Shown: positions 9,066 through 19,118 of the stretch, piece by piece | Numbering within the stretch: the first letter of the stretch is position 1 | How the letters are laid out: each line of letters begins with the position of its first letter | NCBI GenBank assembly: GCA_028279445.1 | Contig: JANQNT010000023.1 | Span: 1-64,000 of the forward strand | Direction of reading: 5' to 3' | Length of the DNA stretch: 64,000 nucleotides | Origin: Tepidamorphaceae bacterium | GTDB lineage: Bacteria > Pseudomonadota > Alphaproteobacteria > Rhizobiales > Tepidamorphaceae | Made by a program: the position numbers and the translations under genes | The notes under the pieces: generated by a model | The model's database searches: none | What the model was told of the DNA's origin: nothing | What the model saw: only the letters and a program-made list of their open reading frames with translations

Positions 9066-10646
9066 TCAGACGACCTCGATCTCCGCGTCCAGACCGAGCG
9101 CGCGGCCAAGCTGGCGCAGTCGGCTCGCCAGGCGCCCACCGCCCAGATCGGCCCGGCTTTCCGGCAGGCGTAGCACGAGGCGATCGCCGCGCTGCTGCAG
9201 CGTCGTCTGGTCGAGGACACCGGCCATGCTGGCGGTGATCAGGTAGGCGACACGCAGCGCACCGCCGAGGATGCGGGCGCGCTCCTGCAGGCGCGCCGGG
9301 GCCAGCTTGCGCAAGCCCGGCAAATGCCCGTTGCCGTTCAGCCCCGCGTGCCGGTAGGTCAGCGCCATGGCCATGAAGACGCGTCCGGGGTGGTCGATGC
9401 CGACGAAGGCGGCGTTGGCGACGATGTTGACGCTCTGCTCACCGCGATAGTCGGGATGGGCGCGCCAGCCGATATCGGCAAGCAGCGCGGTGGCGTGGCG
9501 CAACCGCTTCTCTTCGTCCGTTTCATCCATGTCGAGCGAAGTGAACAGCAGATCGGTCCAGCGCACCAGCTCGCGCGCATGGCGTGGCGAGCGCGAGCGC
9601 AGCAGAGCCAGTTCCTCGGCCGCCGCAATCAGCGCATCGCGTTCCCGCTCGACAGGGCCGAGTTGCTCGTAGAGCAGTCCCTCGCGCACACCCAGCGCGG
9701 AGAAGACGATACGCTGCGGCTTGACGGTCGAGATCAGCCCGTCAAGCACGGCTGCGCCATACGGCAGCAGCGCCCGGCGGGTCTCGGAGATGCCGGCAAT
9801 GTCCGCCTTGTCGGCATGCTTGCCGCGCAGCAGCGCCCTGGCGAAGCGCCGCGCCGCCGGTGCCTCGATGGTGTAGTAGTGGGTGACGTGGAGGGGGTAC
9901 TTGGTGGCCGCCATATGCAGCCGGGCGAAGGAGCGGAAGGTGCCGCCGATGGCGTAGAAATCGCGGCCCTGCCTCGTGCCCTCCGGCAGGCCGGACTTGA
10001 GCGCGGTGCGCGCCATCTTGGCGACCTTGTCGACGTCGCCGCCGGACAGATCCCGCAGGCGCAAGACGCCGAGCGGCAGGGTCGAGCCGTCGGCGGGGCT
10101 CTGAGCGCTGGTGGCGATCAGCTCCAGCGAACCGCCGCCCAGGTCACCGGCCAGCCCATCGGGATCGTGAATGCCCGACAGTACGCCGAGCATGGTCAGC
10201 CAGGCTTCGTCGGCGCCCGTCAGCACGCGCAGGCGTGCCTTGCAGATCGCCTCAGCCTCGGCGATGAAGGCCGACCCGTTGCTCGCCTCGCGCACCGCCG
10301 CGGTCGCGATGACATGCAGTTGCCCGACGCGCATCTGCTCGGCCAGCGCGCGGAACCGTCTCAGCGCACCAAGTGCCGCCTCGACCGCCTCGTCGTCGAG
10401 GCGCCCGGTGGAACCGATCTGCGCGCCCAGACCGCACAGCGCTTTTTCGTTGAAGATCGGGGTCGGCGAGCGCGTCAGCCCCTCATAGACCACGAGACGG
10501 ACGGAATTGGAGCCGATATCGATGACGCCGACCGGCGTCACGCCGGGCAATCGCCCGGGTGCGCCGTTTTCGAGCAAACTGGAGACCTCAGAACCGGACG
10601 GAACGGGCGAGACTACGCGGCGAATGTTTGCGGAGCGATCGGCCAC
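9066..10646 (-). CDS. ppx: Exopolyphosphatase / Ppx-GppA family phosphatase
   Basis: Hydrolyses terminal phosphates of polyphosphate and possibly pppGpp. 526 residues. The actin-like ATPase fold is evident from [17 protein letters not shown] (about residues 40-57), [11 protein letters not shown] and [11 protein letters not shown] (the second phosphate loop). The C-terminal third is the helical HD-like part found in long alphaproteobacterial Ppx proteins. The first in-frame start is a GTG at 10646, inside the last 59 bases of ppk; an internal GTG or TTG nearer the domain (around 10540-10580) is also possible. Gene order ppk-ppx suggests cotranscription and balanced polyphosphate turnover. Confidence 0.92.
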   Translation of the reverse strand: MADRSANIRRVVSPVPSGSEVSSLLENGAPGRLPGVTPVGVIDIGSNSVRLVVYEGLTRSPTPIFNEKALCGLGAQIGSTGRLDDEAVEAALGALRRFRALAEQMRVGQLHVIATAAVREASNGSAFIAEAEAICKARLRVLTGADEAWLTMLGVLSGIHDPDGLAGDLGGGSLELIATSAQSPADGSTLPLGVLRLRDLSGGDVDKVAKMARTALKSGLPEGTRQGRDFYAIGGTFRSFARLHMAATKYPLHVTHYYTIEAPAARRFARALLRGKHADKADIAGISETRRALLPYGAAVLDGLISTVKPQRIVFSALGVREGLLYEQLGPVERERDALIAAAEELALLRSRSPRHARELVRWTDLLFTSLDMDETDEEKRLRHATALLADIGWRAHPDYRGEQSVNIVANAAFVGIDHPGRVFMAMALTYRHAGLNGNGHLPGLRKLAPARLQERARILGGALRVAYLITASMAGVLDQTTLQQRGDRLVLRLPESRADLGGGRLASRLRQLGRALGLDAEIEVV

Positions 10647-12819
10647 GGCCTGACAGACTCGGGTTGGTCATGAAGTATTCGTGCGCGTTGAACGGCGCCT
10701 CGCCGTCAGACAGCGTCAGCCGCTCCGACAGCCCGTCGCCCTTCACCCGCCAGCTTTGCTGATTGTCCAGGAGATTCGCAACCATGATCTGGTTGAGCAC
10801 CTGCTCGTGAACGGTGGGATTGTGGATAGGCACCATGGCCTCGACGCGGCGGTCCAGATTGCGCGGCATCAGGTCGGCGGAGCCGATATACACCTTGGCC
10901 TTGAGCGATGGCATCTCCTCGCCATTGGCGAAGCAGATGATGCGCGAATGCTCGAGGAACCGGCCGATGATCGACTTGACGCGGATGTTCTCCGACAGGC
11001 CCGGAACACCGGGGCGCAGGCAACAGATTCCACGCACCACCAGGTCGATCTTCACGCCCGCTTCGCTCGCCCGGTAGAGGGCATCGATGATCTCCGGATC
11101 AACCAGCGAATTGGCCTTCATCCAGATCGCCGCGGGGCGCCCAGCGCTAACGTTCTCGATCTCCTGGTCGATGTGGCCGAGGATCTTCTTCTTCAGCGTC
11201 ATCGGCGACATCGCCATGTGCTCAAGATCGTTCGGCTCGGCGTATCCGGTGATGTAGTTGAAGATGCGTGCCACGTCGCGGGCGATCGCCGGATCGGCGG
11301 TGAAGAACGACAGGTCGGTGTAGATGCGCGCGGTGATCGGGTGATAGTTGCCGGTGCCGATGTGGCAGTAAGTGGTGAGCTGGCCCTGCTCACGGCGCAC
11401 CACCATCGACAGCTTTGAGTGGGTCTTCAGCTCGACGAAACCGAACACCACCTGCACCCCGGCGCGCTCCAGGTCGCGGGCCCAGCGGATGTTGGCTTCC
11501 TCATCGAAGCGCGCCTTGAGTTCGACCAGCGCCGTCACCGACTTGCCGGCCTCGGCCGCCTCGATCAGCGCGCGGATGATCGGACTGTCCTTGGAGGTGC
11601 GGTACAGCGTCTGCTTGATCGCCAGGACGTCCGGGTCGCGGGCCGCCTGGTTGAGGTACTGCACCACCACGTCGAAGGACTCGTAGGGGTGGTGGATGAT
11701 CAGGTCCTTGGCCTTGATCGCCGCGAAGCAATCGCCGCCGAACTCGCGGATGCGTTCCGGGAAACGCGGCGTGTAGGGTACGAATTTCAGGTCGGGGCGG
11801 TCCACGTCGACCAACTGGTCGAGCTCGTGCATGGACAGCATGCCGTCGACCGTGACGATCTCCTCGTCGGTGACATTGAGGGCTTCCTGAACCAACGTGC
11901 GCAGGGAGTCCGGCGTGGAAGCCTCGATCTCCAGCCGCGTGACGCTGCCGCGGCGGCGGCGCTTGAGCATGGTCTCGAACTCGCGCACCAGATCCTCGGC
12001 CTCTTCCTCGATCTCGATGTCGGAGTCCCGGATGATGCGGAAAGCGCCGCGCCCACGCACCTCGTAACCCGGGAAAAGCCGCTCGATATAGAGGCCGATC
12101 ACCTCCTCCAGGATGATGAAGCGACTGCCCTTCTCGCCGCCTTCGGGCAGTGCCACGAAGCGCTCGATCTGCTGCGGCACGCGGATCAGCGCCGTCATGC
12201 TGGAGCCGGTACGGGCAAGTTCCAGCACCAGCGAGAAGCCGAGATTGGGGATGAACGGAAACGGATGTGCCGGGTCGACCGCCAGCGGCGTCAGCACCGG
12301 AAAGATGTGCGCCAGGAAGTACTGGTCGAGCCAGTCGCGCTCGTCCGCCGTCAGGCTGGCGCCGTCGCAGATGACGACCCCTTTCTCGGCCAGTTCGCCG
12401 CGTAACGCGACAAGCTGCGCCTGCTGGTTGGCCACCAGTTGATCGACGGAACTGGAAATCTGCTTGAGCTGATCGTGCGGATTGAGCCCGTCGAGGCTGA
12501 GCGCGTTGATGCCGGCGCGATACTGGTCGACGAGACCGGAGACACGCACCATGAAGAACTCGTTGAGATTGTTCGCCGAGATCGACAGGAAGCGCAGCCG
12601 CTCCAGCAGCGGATGGTTGGTGTTGGCGGCCTCTTCCAGCACCCGCTGATTGAACTGCAGCCAGGACAGTTCGCGGTTGAAGAAACGCTCTGGCGATTGC
12701 AGCCATTGCTTGAGGCTGCGCCGCTCGCTGTCGGCCGGTCTGCTCGCCTTGCGCCGGCTGGCGCGGCGCGGCGTGCCGGTCGACGAGGGAACCGCGGGGC
12801 TGACGTCTTCCATAGCCAT
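10588..12819 (-). CDS. ppk: Polyphosphate kinase 1
   Basis: Polymerises the gamma-phosphate of ATP into polyphosphate and also runs in reverse. About 743 residues. The N domain ([17 protein letters not shown], about 50-70), head domain and two phospholipase D-like C domains are present. The segment [16 protein letters not shown] carries the histidine that is autophosphorylated in this family, followed by [11 protein letters not shown] and further on [12 protein letters not shown]. Two close ATG codons (12819 and 12813) are plausible starts; upstream frame extension to 12927 has no family match. The 3' end overlaps the ppx reading frame. Confidence 0.94.
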   Translation of the reverse strand: MAMEDVSPAVPSSTGTPRRASRRKASRPADSERRSLKQWLQSPERFFNRELSWLQFNQRVLEEAANTNHPLLERLRFLSISANNLNEFFMVRVSGLVDQYRAGINALSLDGLNPHDQLKQISSSVDQLVANQQAQLVALRGELAEKGVVICDGASLTADERDWLDQYFLAHIFPVLTPLAVDPAHPFPFIPNLGFSLVLELARTGSSMTALIRVPQQIERFVALPEGGEKGSRFIILEEVIGLYIERLFPGYEVRGRGAFRIIRDSDIEIEEEAEDLVREFETMLKRRRRGSVTRLEIEASTPDSLRTLVQEALNVTDEEIVTVDGMLSMHELDQLVDVDRPDLKFVPYTPRFPERIREFGGDCFAAIKAKDLIIHHPYESFDVVVQYLNQAARDPDVLAIKQTLYRTSKDSPIIRALIEAAEAGKSVTALVELKARFDEEANIRWARDLERAGVQVVFGFVELKTHSKLSMVVRREQGQLTTYCHIGTGNYHPITARIYTDLSFFTADPAIARDVARIFNYITGYAEPNDLEHMAMSPMTLKKKILGHIDQEIENVSAGRPAAIWMKANSLVDPEIIDALYRASEAGVKIDLVVRGICCLRPGVPGLSENIRVKSIIGRFLEHSRIICFANGEEMPSLKAKVYIGSADLMPRNLDRRVEAMVPIHNPTVHEQVLNQIMVANLLDNQQSWRVKGDGLSERLTLSDGEAPFNAHEYFMTNPSLSGRGRSLRKHSPRSLARSVRF

Positions 12820-13046
12820 GGCATATCGGCCGGCCGGTGGACTAAGCTCCGGCCGCCCCTCCCCTTTCACGCGCCGGTGTCGCGGGCAAAAATGCCGCGA
12901 TTGCCGCGGACCTGAGCGTCCGCGCAAACCTGCGCCTTTTCAACGAAGTGTACCTACAAGATAGCGCTACAGCATGGCTGCGCAATGGTGCCGGTAAATC
13001 ATGGTAACGGTAGTGTCGCTCGGTGACGGTTTGGTGTCACGGCCTC

Positions 13047-13751
13047 TCATCCGGCGGCGTCCATGTCGGCGATCACCTCGCGGGCGATTCCCAACGTGAC
13101 GGCACGACGCTTTTCGAGCGCCTTGCGCTCGGCCGCGTCAACGAATCGGCTGGCGGCGGAGAACGTGCGCTCAAGCCGCGGCAGGGCGAAGCGTACCGCA
13201 TTGGCGGCAACGACAAGCTGGCGGTCTGCCATCAGCTTCATGATCAGGGCGGCAAGCAGCGCATCGTCTGGCGCACGCAGCGCAAAGGTCGGCACCAGCT
13301 TCAGCCTGGTCGCCACATCCGGCGTGGCGATCGGCCAGCTATCGGCCGGTGCGCGCGCGCTCAGCACCAGGAAGATGCGCCCCTGCAGGCATGCATTGAG
13401 CAGGTGGAACAGCGCCGCTTCGGCGGCCTCGCTTAAGGCGATGCCCAGGTCCTCGATCAGCCCCGTGCCGGCCTGCATGATCGCCGAGACGGCCGCCTCG
13501 TCGAGATCGGTCGCCGTGACGCGCTGTGCGTTGCTCTCTGTACGCCAGACCTCGCCCAGGTGGCTCTTGCCGCTCGAGGCGGGGCCGATCAGGGCGATCG
13601 CCTGCGGCGACCAGTCGGGAAAGCGGTCGATCGCGGCAACTGCCTCGGCGTTGCTGTCGGAAACGAGAAAATCGTCTCGGCCCATCGCCGGACGGAAGGC
13701 CAGATCGAAGCGGAGTTGTTCAGCCCCATCCGGCGACACCGGCTGCCGCAC
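13047..13751 (-). CDS. hdaA: HdaA-type DnaA regulatory inactivator
   Basis: Short DnaA-like AAA+ protein of 234 residues, without the C-terminal DNA-binding domain of DnaA. In Caulobacter and relatives HdaA works with the DNA sliding clamp to stimulate ATP hydrolysis by DnaA and prevent re-initiation. Seen here: an N-terminal LRFDLAFRPAMGRDDF segment, which includes the short hydrophobic/aromatic region where clamp-binding motifs occur in Hda proteins, and a P-loop-like GPASSGKSH near residue 58. The start appears to be GTG at 13751, four bases after the stop of the AI-2E permease, implying translational coupling. Confidence 0.85.
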   Translation of the reverse strand: MRQPVSPDGAEQLRFDLAFRPAMGRDDFLVSDSNAEAVAAIDRFPDWSPQAIALIGPASSGKSHLGEVWRTESNAQRVTATDLDEAAVSAIMQAGTGLIEDLGIALSEAAEAALFHLLNACLQGRIFLVLSARAPADSWPIATPDVATRLKLVPTFALRAPDDALLAALIMKLMADRQLVVAANAVRFALPRLERTFSAASRFVDAAERKALEKRRAVTLGIAREVIADMDAAG

Positions 13752-13755
13752 CGCC

Positions 13756-14886
13756 CTACTCGCCCGGCTTGTCGCCGTTGGCGCCGCGATAGAGCGGACT
13801 GGCGAGATACTGGTTGATGCCGAAACGCGTCACCACCCCGATCGCCGCGGCCACCGGAACCGCCAGCAGCATGCCGACGAAGCCGAACAGGTAGCCGAAC
13901 GCGAACAGGGCGAACATCAGCCAGACCGGATGCAGCCCCACATGGCCGCCGACCAGCTTGGGCTGCAGGATGTTGCCCTCGATGGTCTGGCCGATGACGA
14001 ACACGCCGGCGACCGCCACCACCATGGTCCAGTCGGGCCAGAACTGAACCAGCGCGACGCCGACGGCGATCAGGAAACCGCTGATCGACCCGACATAGGG
14101 AATGAAGCTGATCAGGCCGGCGGCAAGCCCGATCAACAGCCCGAAATTGAGCCCCAGCAGCGACAGGCCGGCGGCATAGAAGGTGCCGAGGATGATGCAG
14201 ACCAGCGTCTGGCCGCGGATGAAGCCGGCCAGCGCATGGTCGATGTCGGTGGCGATGGCACGGACCGCCTGCTTGTGGTCGCGCGGCAGCAGTGCGTCGA
14301 TGCGCGCGATCATCCGGTCCCAGTCCACCAGCATGTAGAAGGCCACCACCGGCGTCACCACGAACAGCGCCAGCATGTTGACGACCGCCAGGCCGCCCGA
14401 CAGCAGGGTCTGGGTGATGCGGCCGAGCCAGGCGGCAACGTTGGTGAGCACATCGCCGATATTGCCCTGGAAGTCCTGCACGCGCTCCTGCAGCAGGCCG
14501 CTGAGCCAGCCTTGCGACCAGGTCTCGAACAGTGTCTGGAGGCGGGTAAGGTAGTCGGGCAGCCGCGCGATCAGGCCATCGAGCTGGCTGATCAGCACCG
14601 GCACGAGCGCGAAGAAGGCGAGCAGGAACAGCAATGCGAAAACCGCCAGGATGAGCAACGTCGCCACCAGTCTGGGGATGCCCATCGTCTCCATGCGGTC
14701 GGCCACCGGATCGAGCAGGTAGGCAAGCGCCATGCCGACGATGAAGGGCAGCAGAATACCGGAGAACAGCCACAGCGCGAAGATGAACACGGCCAGGGCG
14801 ATCAGCCAGAAGCGGACTTGTTTCTGCAGGCTCACGGTTTGTCCTGTCGCGGTCGTTGGGGTGGTCACAGCGAAGAGCTCAATCAC
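13756..14886 (-). CDS. AI-2E family (PerM-like) membrane transporter
   Basis: 376-residue inner membrane protein with the hydrophobic pattern of the AI-2E transporter (formerly UPF0118) family: paired N-terminal helices, a large polar region (about 70-150) and a C-terminal cluster of helices (LLGLNFGLLIGLAAGLISFIPYVG and GYLFGFVGMLLAVPVAA). Members have been linked to export of autoinducer-2 or to Na+/H+ antiport, but the substrate here is unknown. The frame begins with GTG at 14886 and overlaps the end of the upstream phosphatidyltransferase by 8 bases; another GTG at 14868 is possible. It is followed directly by hdaA, an order common in Hyphomicrobiales. Confidence 0.85.
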   Translation of the reverse strand: MIELFAVTTPTTATGQTVSLQKQVRFWLIALAVFIFALWLFSGILLPFIVGMALAYLLDPVADRMETMGIPRLVATLLILAVFALLFLLAFFALVPVLISQLDGLIARLPDYLTRLQTLFETWSQGWLSGLLQERVQDFQGNIGDVLTNVAAWLGRITQTLLSGGLAVVNMLALFVVTPVVAFYMLVDWDRMIARIDALLPRDHKQAVRAIATDIDHALAGFIRGQTLVCIILGTFYAAGLSLLGLNFGLLIGLAAGLISFIPYVGSISGFLIAVGVALVQFWPDWTMVVAVAGVFVIGQTIEGNILQPKLVGGHVGLHPVWLMFALFAFGYLFGFVGMLLAVPVAAAIGVVTRFGINQYLASPLYRGANGDKPGE

Positions 14887-15409
14887 TCATGTGGCGAATC
14901 CAGGTGAGAAGATAGGCCACCGCGGAGGTCAGCGTCAGCCCCGCAACGACAATGATGCCGATTTCCAGCACACCGCCGAAATCCAGCCCGAGCCCGATCT
15001 TCGCGAGGATGGCCGCAAGCAGCGCGATCTGGGCGGCGGTCGTCGCCTTGGACACCCATAGGGGATCGATCTCCATCGGCCGGCTCATCAGGGCGGCGAC
15101 ACCGATGCCGGCCAGAATGAACAGGTCGCGACTGACCACCAGAATACTCAGCCAGGCCGGAACGTAGCCGAGGATGGCAAGCGCGACGTAAAGGCTGACC
15201 AGCAGGGCCTTGTCGGCCAGCGGATCGAGATAGGCGCCAAGCTCGCTGGCCTGGTTGAAGCGCTTGGCGATGAACCCATCGACGCCATCAGACAAGCCGG
15301 CAATCACGAACAGCCAGAAGGCAAGTGTGTACCAGCCGACGATCACGCCATAGACAATGATCGGCACCAGTGCCAGGCGCATGATTGTCAGGATGTTGGG
15401 GATCGTCAT
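14879..15409 (-). CDS. CDP-alcohol phosphatidyltransferase family protein
   Basis: 176-residue integral membrane enzyme that transfers a phosphatidyl group from CDP-diacylglycerol to an alcohol; PgsA-like phosphatidylglycerophosphate synthases look similar. The signature DG-x2-A-R...G-x3-D-x3-D appears as LSDGVDGFIAKRF followed by GAYLDPLADK (about residues 48-75), with all the acidic residues in place. ATG at 15409 gives MTIPNILTIMRLALVP, the usual start; the upstream frame is unrelated. The alcohol acceptor cannot be told from sequence alone. It forms a tight minus-strand unit with the AI-2E permease and hdaA. Confidence 0.85.
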   Translation of the reverse strand: MTIPNILTIMRLALVPIIVYGVIVGWYTLAFWLFVIAGLSDGVDGFIAKRFNQASELGAYLDPLADKALLVSLYVALAILGYVPAWLSILVVSRDLFILAGIGVAALMSRPMEIDPLWVSKATTAAQIALLAAILAKIGLGLDFGGVLEIGIIVVAGLTLTSAVAYLLTWIRHMSD

Positions 15410-15545
15410 GAGTAAGCTGTGGGGCGATGACGTTGAGCGTGCCGATATGAAAGATGTGGTCGCCTCAAAGATCGCGCAACGCCCGTCCAGTTCAACCGTG
15501 CCCGGAGAGGTCAAGCGCTACGGCGGCCACGAGGCAAGGCCTTAC

Positions 15546-16895
15546 TTAGCGCGCGGCTTGCACCAGTATATCGGTGTTGGCGACGAGATCATGACCGATG
15601 GCGTATCCGGCACCGGCGAGGGCGGCGTTCAAGTCCTGTCCGCCGCCGCGATGCCACAACATCAGGTTGGCGCCGGTCGGGCTGTGGGTGATCATGAAGG
15701 CGGTGACCGGAGCCAGACGGGCCATGGTGGCCGACAGATCGACGGTGTCGATGTCATCGGCGATCGGAATGCTCAGCATGGTCTCGTTACGGTTCACCCG
15801 CGGTGCGGCCGAAACCGAGCCGGTCAGTATCCGCACCTGGTCCGCTTCCGCACGCTCGGGCCGGTCGCGGGGCTCAATCACAGGCTCGGCCTGAGCGATC
15901 ACAGGCTCGGCCTGGGCGGTCGCCGCCTTTGGCGTCAGGCGCAACTCGGTTAGGATCGCGTTGGTTTCGGCGATACCGGCGGCACCGTCCTGCAACGGAT
16001 CGACGTCGAAGGGATGGATCGGCGCGCCGTTGATGCGCACACCGGCGCCAGCGCCATGGCCCTGCACCTGCTTCCAGTGATCGTCGAGCAGTTCGGCCGC
16101 GCGCACGGCTGCGAAATCAATCGGATCATCGATGTCCGGCTGGATCGGGACGATCATGTCGATATCGCCGGCGCCGGTGTCGCCCGCCAGACGAAGATGC
16201 GCGGGTTGTCCGTCATCGCCATCGTTGAACTCCGCCAGGACCGCGCCGCGCATGTTGTAGCGAAGCCGCAGGAAGTCGAGCGAGACGCGATCGCGGTTGC
16301 GCAGCCGCTCAAGCGTCTCCAGGCGGTCCTCCAGACTGCCTTTCGCCACTTTCAGGGAAATCAGCCAGCGTTTCCGCGCGACCGTATGAAGTGCTTCGCT
16401 CCATTCGCCGGCGTCGGCATACATCGCCGCCTCCCCGTCGCGCACATGAGCCGGGATCAACAGCGCGGCCGGGCCCGGCCTGCTGTAGACCGGGACGCCG
16501 GCGGCGGTGAAGATGCGGTCGAGCTCGTACCGGTCGAAGGTAACGGTCGCGGTGACCGAGTAGCGCACGCGATTGCTGCTCTCGGAGATAATCTTCATGC
16601 CGGTGAGCAGCCGGTTGGCGAGCCAGGCGTCGGGCGGCGGCAGGCGCTTGCGGTCGCGGGGCCGGGTCAGCCGGCGGAACACGTCGCCGAGCGCTTCGCT
16701 GACCAGCGCGTCCATCGCCGCGCGCTTGGCGGCCACCGCGTTCTCGGCGGTGCGCTCAACGGTGATGTCGCGCGCCACATAGGGGTCGGGGCCGCGCGCG
16801 GCGGCCGGAAAGGCGAGCGTGGCCAATGCCGCCACGGCAAGCATCACCGTCGCGACGACAAGCCTTGTCAAACCGCTGCCGACACCTGCCGACAT
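15546..16895 (-). CDS. DUF2066 domain-containing exported protein
   Basis: 449 residues from an ATG at 16895 preceded by GGGGAG and AAGG; the frame extends a little upstream only through a TTG. An N-terminal signal-like segment (LTRLVVATVMLAVAALATLAFPAAARG) suggests export. The DUF2066 region follows (YVARDITVERTAENAVAAKRAAM), a family of unknown function usually found next to purM and hda. Near residue 340 a 7-residue tandem duplication (AQAEPVI twice) is encoded by a 21-bp repeat at 15877-15918. Divergent from purM, 150 bases away. Confidence 0.75.
   Translation of the reverse strand: MSAGVGSGLTRLVVATVMLAVAALATLAFPAAARGPDPYVARDITVERTAENAVAAKRAAMDALVSEALGDVFRRLTRPRDRKRLPPPDAWLANRLLTGMKIISESSNRVRYSVTATVTFDRYELDRIFTAAGVPVYSRPGPAALLIPAHVRDGEAAMYADAGEWSEALHTVARKRWLISLKVAKGSLEDRLETLERLRNRDRVSLDFLRLRYNMRGAVLAEFNDGDDGQPAHLRLAGDTGAGDIDMIVPIQPDIDDPIDFAAVRAAELLDDHWKQVQGHGAGAGVRINGAPIHPFDVDPLQDGAAGIAETNAILTELRLTPKAATAQAEPVIAQAEPVIEPRDRPERAEADQVRILTGSVSAAPRVNRNETMLSIPIADDIDTVDLSATMARLAPVTAFMITHSPTGANLMLWHRGGGQDLNAALAGAGYAIGHDLVANTDILVQAAR
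15877..15918 (-). repeat. 21-bp in-frame tandem duplication in the DUF2066 gene
   Basis: Two adjacent 21-bp units (15877-15897 and 15898-15918) differ at one base and encode AQAEPVI twice. The frame is kept. It sits in a proline/glutamate-rich linker where length change is probably tolerated. Confidence 0.85.
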
Positions 16896-17045
16896 CCTTG
16901 CGTCTCCCCGCAAATCCCGATTGCGGTGCCATCATCGCGGCTTCGCACTGACAACCCATTAACGCTAACGAACTGTTGAGAGCCGCCGCGCGGCCTTGCC
17001 TTTGGCGACCCGAACGCCCAAAAACGCGCGGACGGAAGGAGCACG

Positions 17046-18134
17046 ATGAGCGAAACCAAGCAGGCCGGTCTGAGCTATGCCGATGCCGGTGTCGACGTCG
17101 ACAAGGGCAACGCGCTGGTGGAGGCGATCAAGCCGCTGGTGGCGGCGACCCGCCGGCCGGGCGCCGATGCGGATATCGGCGGGTTCGGGGGCATCTTCGA
17201 CCTCAAGGCGGCAGGCTACGCGGACCCGCTTCTGGTGGCAGCGAACGATGGTGTCGGCACCAAGGTCAAGATCGCCATCGAAACCGGCATCCACGACACG
17301 GTCGGCATCGATCTGGTCGCCATGTGCGTCAACGACCTCGTGGTGCAGGGCGCCGAACCGCTGTTCTTCCTCGACTATTACGCGACCGCCGCGCTGGACC
17401 CGGCGACGGCGCGCGATGTTGTCGCCGGTATCGCCGAAGGCTGCCGGCTGGCCGGCGCCGCGCTGATCGGCGGAGAGACCGCCGAAATGCCTGGCCTCTA
17501 TGCGCCGGGCGACTACGATCTGGCCGGCTTTGCCGTCGGCGCGGTGGAACGCGGCCGGCTGCTGCCGGCAGCCGGAATAGGTGCCGGTGACGCGCTGGTG
17601 GCGCTCGCGTCATCGGGTGTGCATTCCAACGGCTTTTCGCTGGTGCGGCGGGTGGCGGAGCGCGCCGGCCTGACATGGTCCGATGCAGCGCCCTTCGCAT
17701 CGCAAAAGGCGCTCGGCGCGGCCCTGCTGACGCCGACGCGCATCTACGTGAAGCCGATCCTCGCAGCGATTTCCGCCGGCGCCCCGATCACGGCATTGGC
17801 GCACATCACCGGCGGCGGGCTGACCGAGAACCTGCCCCGCGTGCTGCCTGACGGGCTCGACGCAGCGATAGATCTGGACGCCATCGCGGTACCGCCGGTT
17901 TTCGGGTGGCTGGCGCGTGCCGGCGGCATCGCGGAAAGCGAGATGCTGCGCACCTTCAACTGCGGTGTCGGCATGGTGGCGGTGGTGCCCGCCGATCGGG
18001 CCGACGAAGTCTGCGCCGCGCTGCGCGCCGGCGGCGAAGAGGCTTGCGTCATCGGCGAACTTGTCGGAAGCGCCGGCGCACCAGCCAGCGTCCGCTATGC
18101 CGGCGCACTCGATCTCGACGGAGGTAGCGCATGA
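17046..18134 (+). CDS. purM: Phosphoribosylformylglycinamidine cyclo-ligase (AIR synthetase)
   Basis: Fifth step of purine synthesis: ATP-dependent closure of formylglycinamidine ribonucleotide to aminoimidazole ribonucleotide. 362 residues. Typical motifs are [16 protein letters not shown] at the N terminus, [32 protein letters not shown] and [14 protein letters not shown] at 17046 has an AAGGAG Shine-Dalgarno 5 bases upstream. The stop overlaps the purN start by 4 bases (ATGA), so translation is coupled. Confidence 0.97.
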   Translation: MSETKQAGLSYADAGVDVDKGNALVEAIKPLVAATRRPGADADIGGFGGIFDLKAAGYADPLLVAANDGVGTKVKIAIETGIHDTVGIDLVAMCVNDLVVQGAEPLFFLDYYATAALDPATARDVVAGIAEGCRLAGAALIGGETAEMPGLYAPGDYDLAGFAVGAVERGRLLPAAGIGAGDALVALASSGVHSNGFSLVRRVAERAGLTWSDAAPFASQKALGAALLTPTRIYVKPILAAISAGAPITALAHITGGGLTENLPRVLPDGLDAAIDLDAIAVPPVFGWLARAGGIAESEMLRTFNCGVGMVAVVPADRADEVCAALRAGGEEACVIGELVGSAGAPASVRYAGALDLDGGSA

Positions 18135-18796
18135 CGCGCGTGCGCACCGCGGTGCTGATCTCCGGGCGCGGCAGCAACATGGCCGCCCTGGTCGAGGCCG
18201 CCAAGGCGCCCGACTACCCGGCCGAGATCGTGCTGGTGATCTCCAACCGGCCCGAGGCGGGCGGGCTTGGCATTGCGGCGGAGCACGGCATCGCCACCGA
18301 AGCCATCGACCACACTGAGTTCGACAGCCGCGCGGCATTCGAGGCCCGTGTGCAAGAGGCCCTGGACCGCCACGACATCGCGCTGGTCTGCCTGGCCGGC
18401 TTCATGCGTATCCTGACCGAGGAATTCATCGCCCGCTGGAACAACGCGATGATCAACATCCACCCCTCCCTGCTGCCCGCCTTCAAGGGACTGGACACCC
18501 ATCAGCGGGTTCTCGACGCCGGCGTGCGGATCACCGGATGCAGCGTCCATGTGGTGCGTCCGGAAATGGACACCGGACCGGTCATCGCGCAGGCCGCGGT
18601 GCCGGTTGTCTCCGATGACGATGCAAGGACGCTCGCAGCGCGGGTGCTTGAGGCCGAACACCGGCTCTACGCTTACGCGCTGGAGTTGTTCGCCTCGGGG
18701 CGGGCGCGGGTATCCGGCGAGCGGATCGTGATCGAGGATGAGCCGGGCGCAGCAAGCGCGCTGTTCTCGCCACCGTTTCCTAGGCCGGATCAATAA
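18131..18796 (+). CDS. purN: Phosphoribosylglycinamide formyltransferase
   Basis: Third step of purine synthesis: transfer of a formyl group from 10-formyltetrahydrofolate to GAR. 221 residues. Motifs: [12 protein letters not shown] (phosphate-binding loop), [12 protein letters not shown] with the catalytic Asn and His, and [13 protein letters not shown] with the catalytic Asp. It begins inside the purM stop codon (ATGA). The gene ends 19 bases from the 3' end of the opposing small gene, with no room for a long terminator. Confidence 0.97.
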   Translation: MTRVRTAVLISGRGSNMAALVEAAKAPDYPAEIVLVISNRPEAGGLGIAAEHGIATEAIDHTEFDSRAAFEARVQEALDRHDIALVCLAGFMRILTEEFIARWNNAMINIHPSLLPAFKGLDTHQRVLDAGVRITGCSVHVVRPEMDTGPVIAQAAVPVVSDDDARTLAARVLEAEHRLYAYALELFASGRARVSGERIVIEDEPGAASALFSPPFPRPDQ

Positions 18797-18815
18797 TCGC
18801 TGTTCAATCAGCGCC

Positions 18816-19118
18816 TTATGACCCGCAATTGCGGCGCGCTTCGTTCCAGATGCGCGACACCGCGCCACGGGCACGGCCGGACGAGATCACCGAGGCGATC
18901 TGCCCCGAATCGAGCTGTTTGGAGGTCTTCTCCGCGGCGCACTTGCAGGTGTCGGCAAACTCCGTGAAGCGGTTGTCGGTGCTGGCCGTGCTGGTGACGC
19001 ACCTGTCGAGCAGGATCAGGCGGGCCTGCTCACGGTCGCTGACAGCGTGCACATCCGAGGCCCATGCCAGGCCGACCGCCAACGCCGCACACAAGCCCCA
19101 AACACCGCTGCGTGTCAT
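18816..19118 (-). CDS. Small exported cysteine-containing protein, coupled to the molybdoenzyme gene
   Basis: 100 residues. A signal peptide is visible (MTRSGVWGLCAALAVGLAWA, likely cleaved after VHA), so the mature chain is about 75 residues and periplasmic. It holds four cysteines: C40, C58, C60 (in TCKCAAEK) and C97 near the end (RRNCGS). Its ATG overlaps the stop of the molybdopterin oxidoreductase as ATGA, so the two are translationally coupled. I do not recognise the family. A disulfide-stabilised helical protein is plausible, while a role with the (apparently cytoplasmic) molybdoenzyme is not supported by anything except position. Confidence 0.75.
   Translation of the reverse strand: MTRSGVWGLCAALAVGLAWASDVHAVSDREQARLILLDRCVTSTASTDNRFTEFADTCKCAAEKTSKQLDSGQIASVISSGRARGAVSRIWNEARRNCGS

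Noticed and set aside
12987..13003. Possible CtrA box upstream of ppk (GTAAATCATGGTAAC)
   Set aside because: The consensus needs TTAA, 7 bases, TTAAC. The half-sites differ and the spacing is 6, so the match is not convincing.
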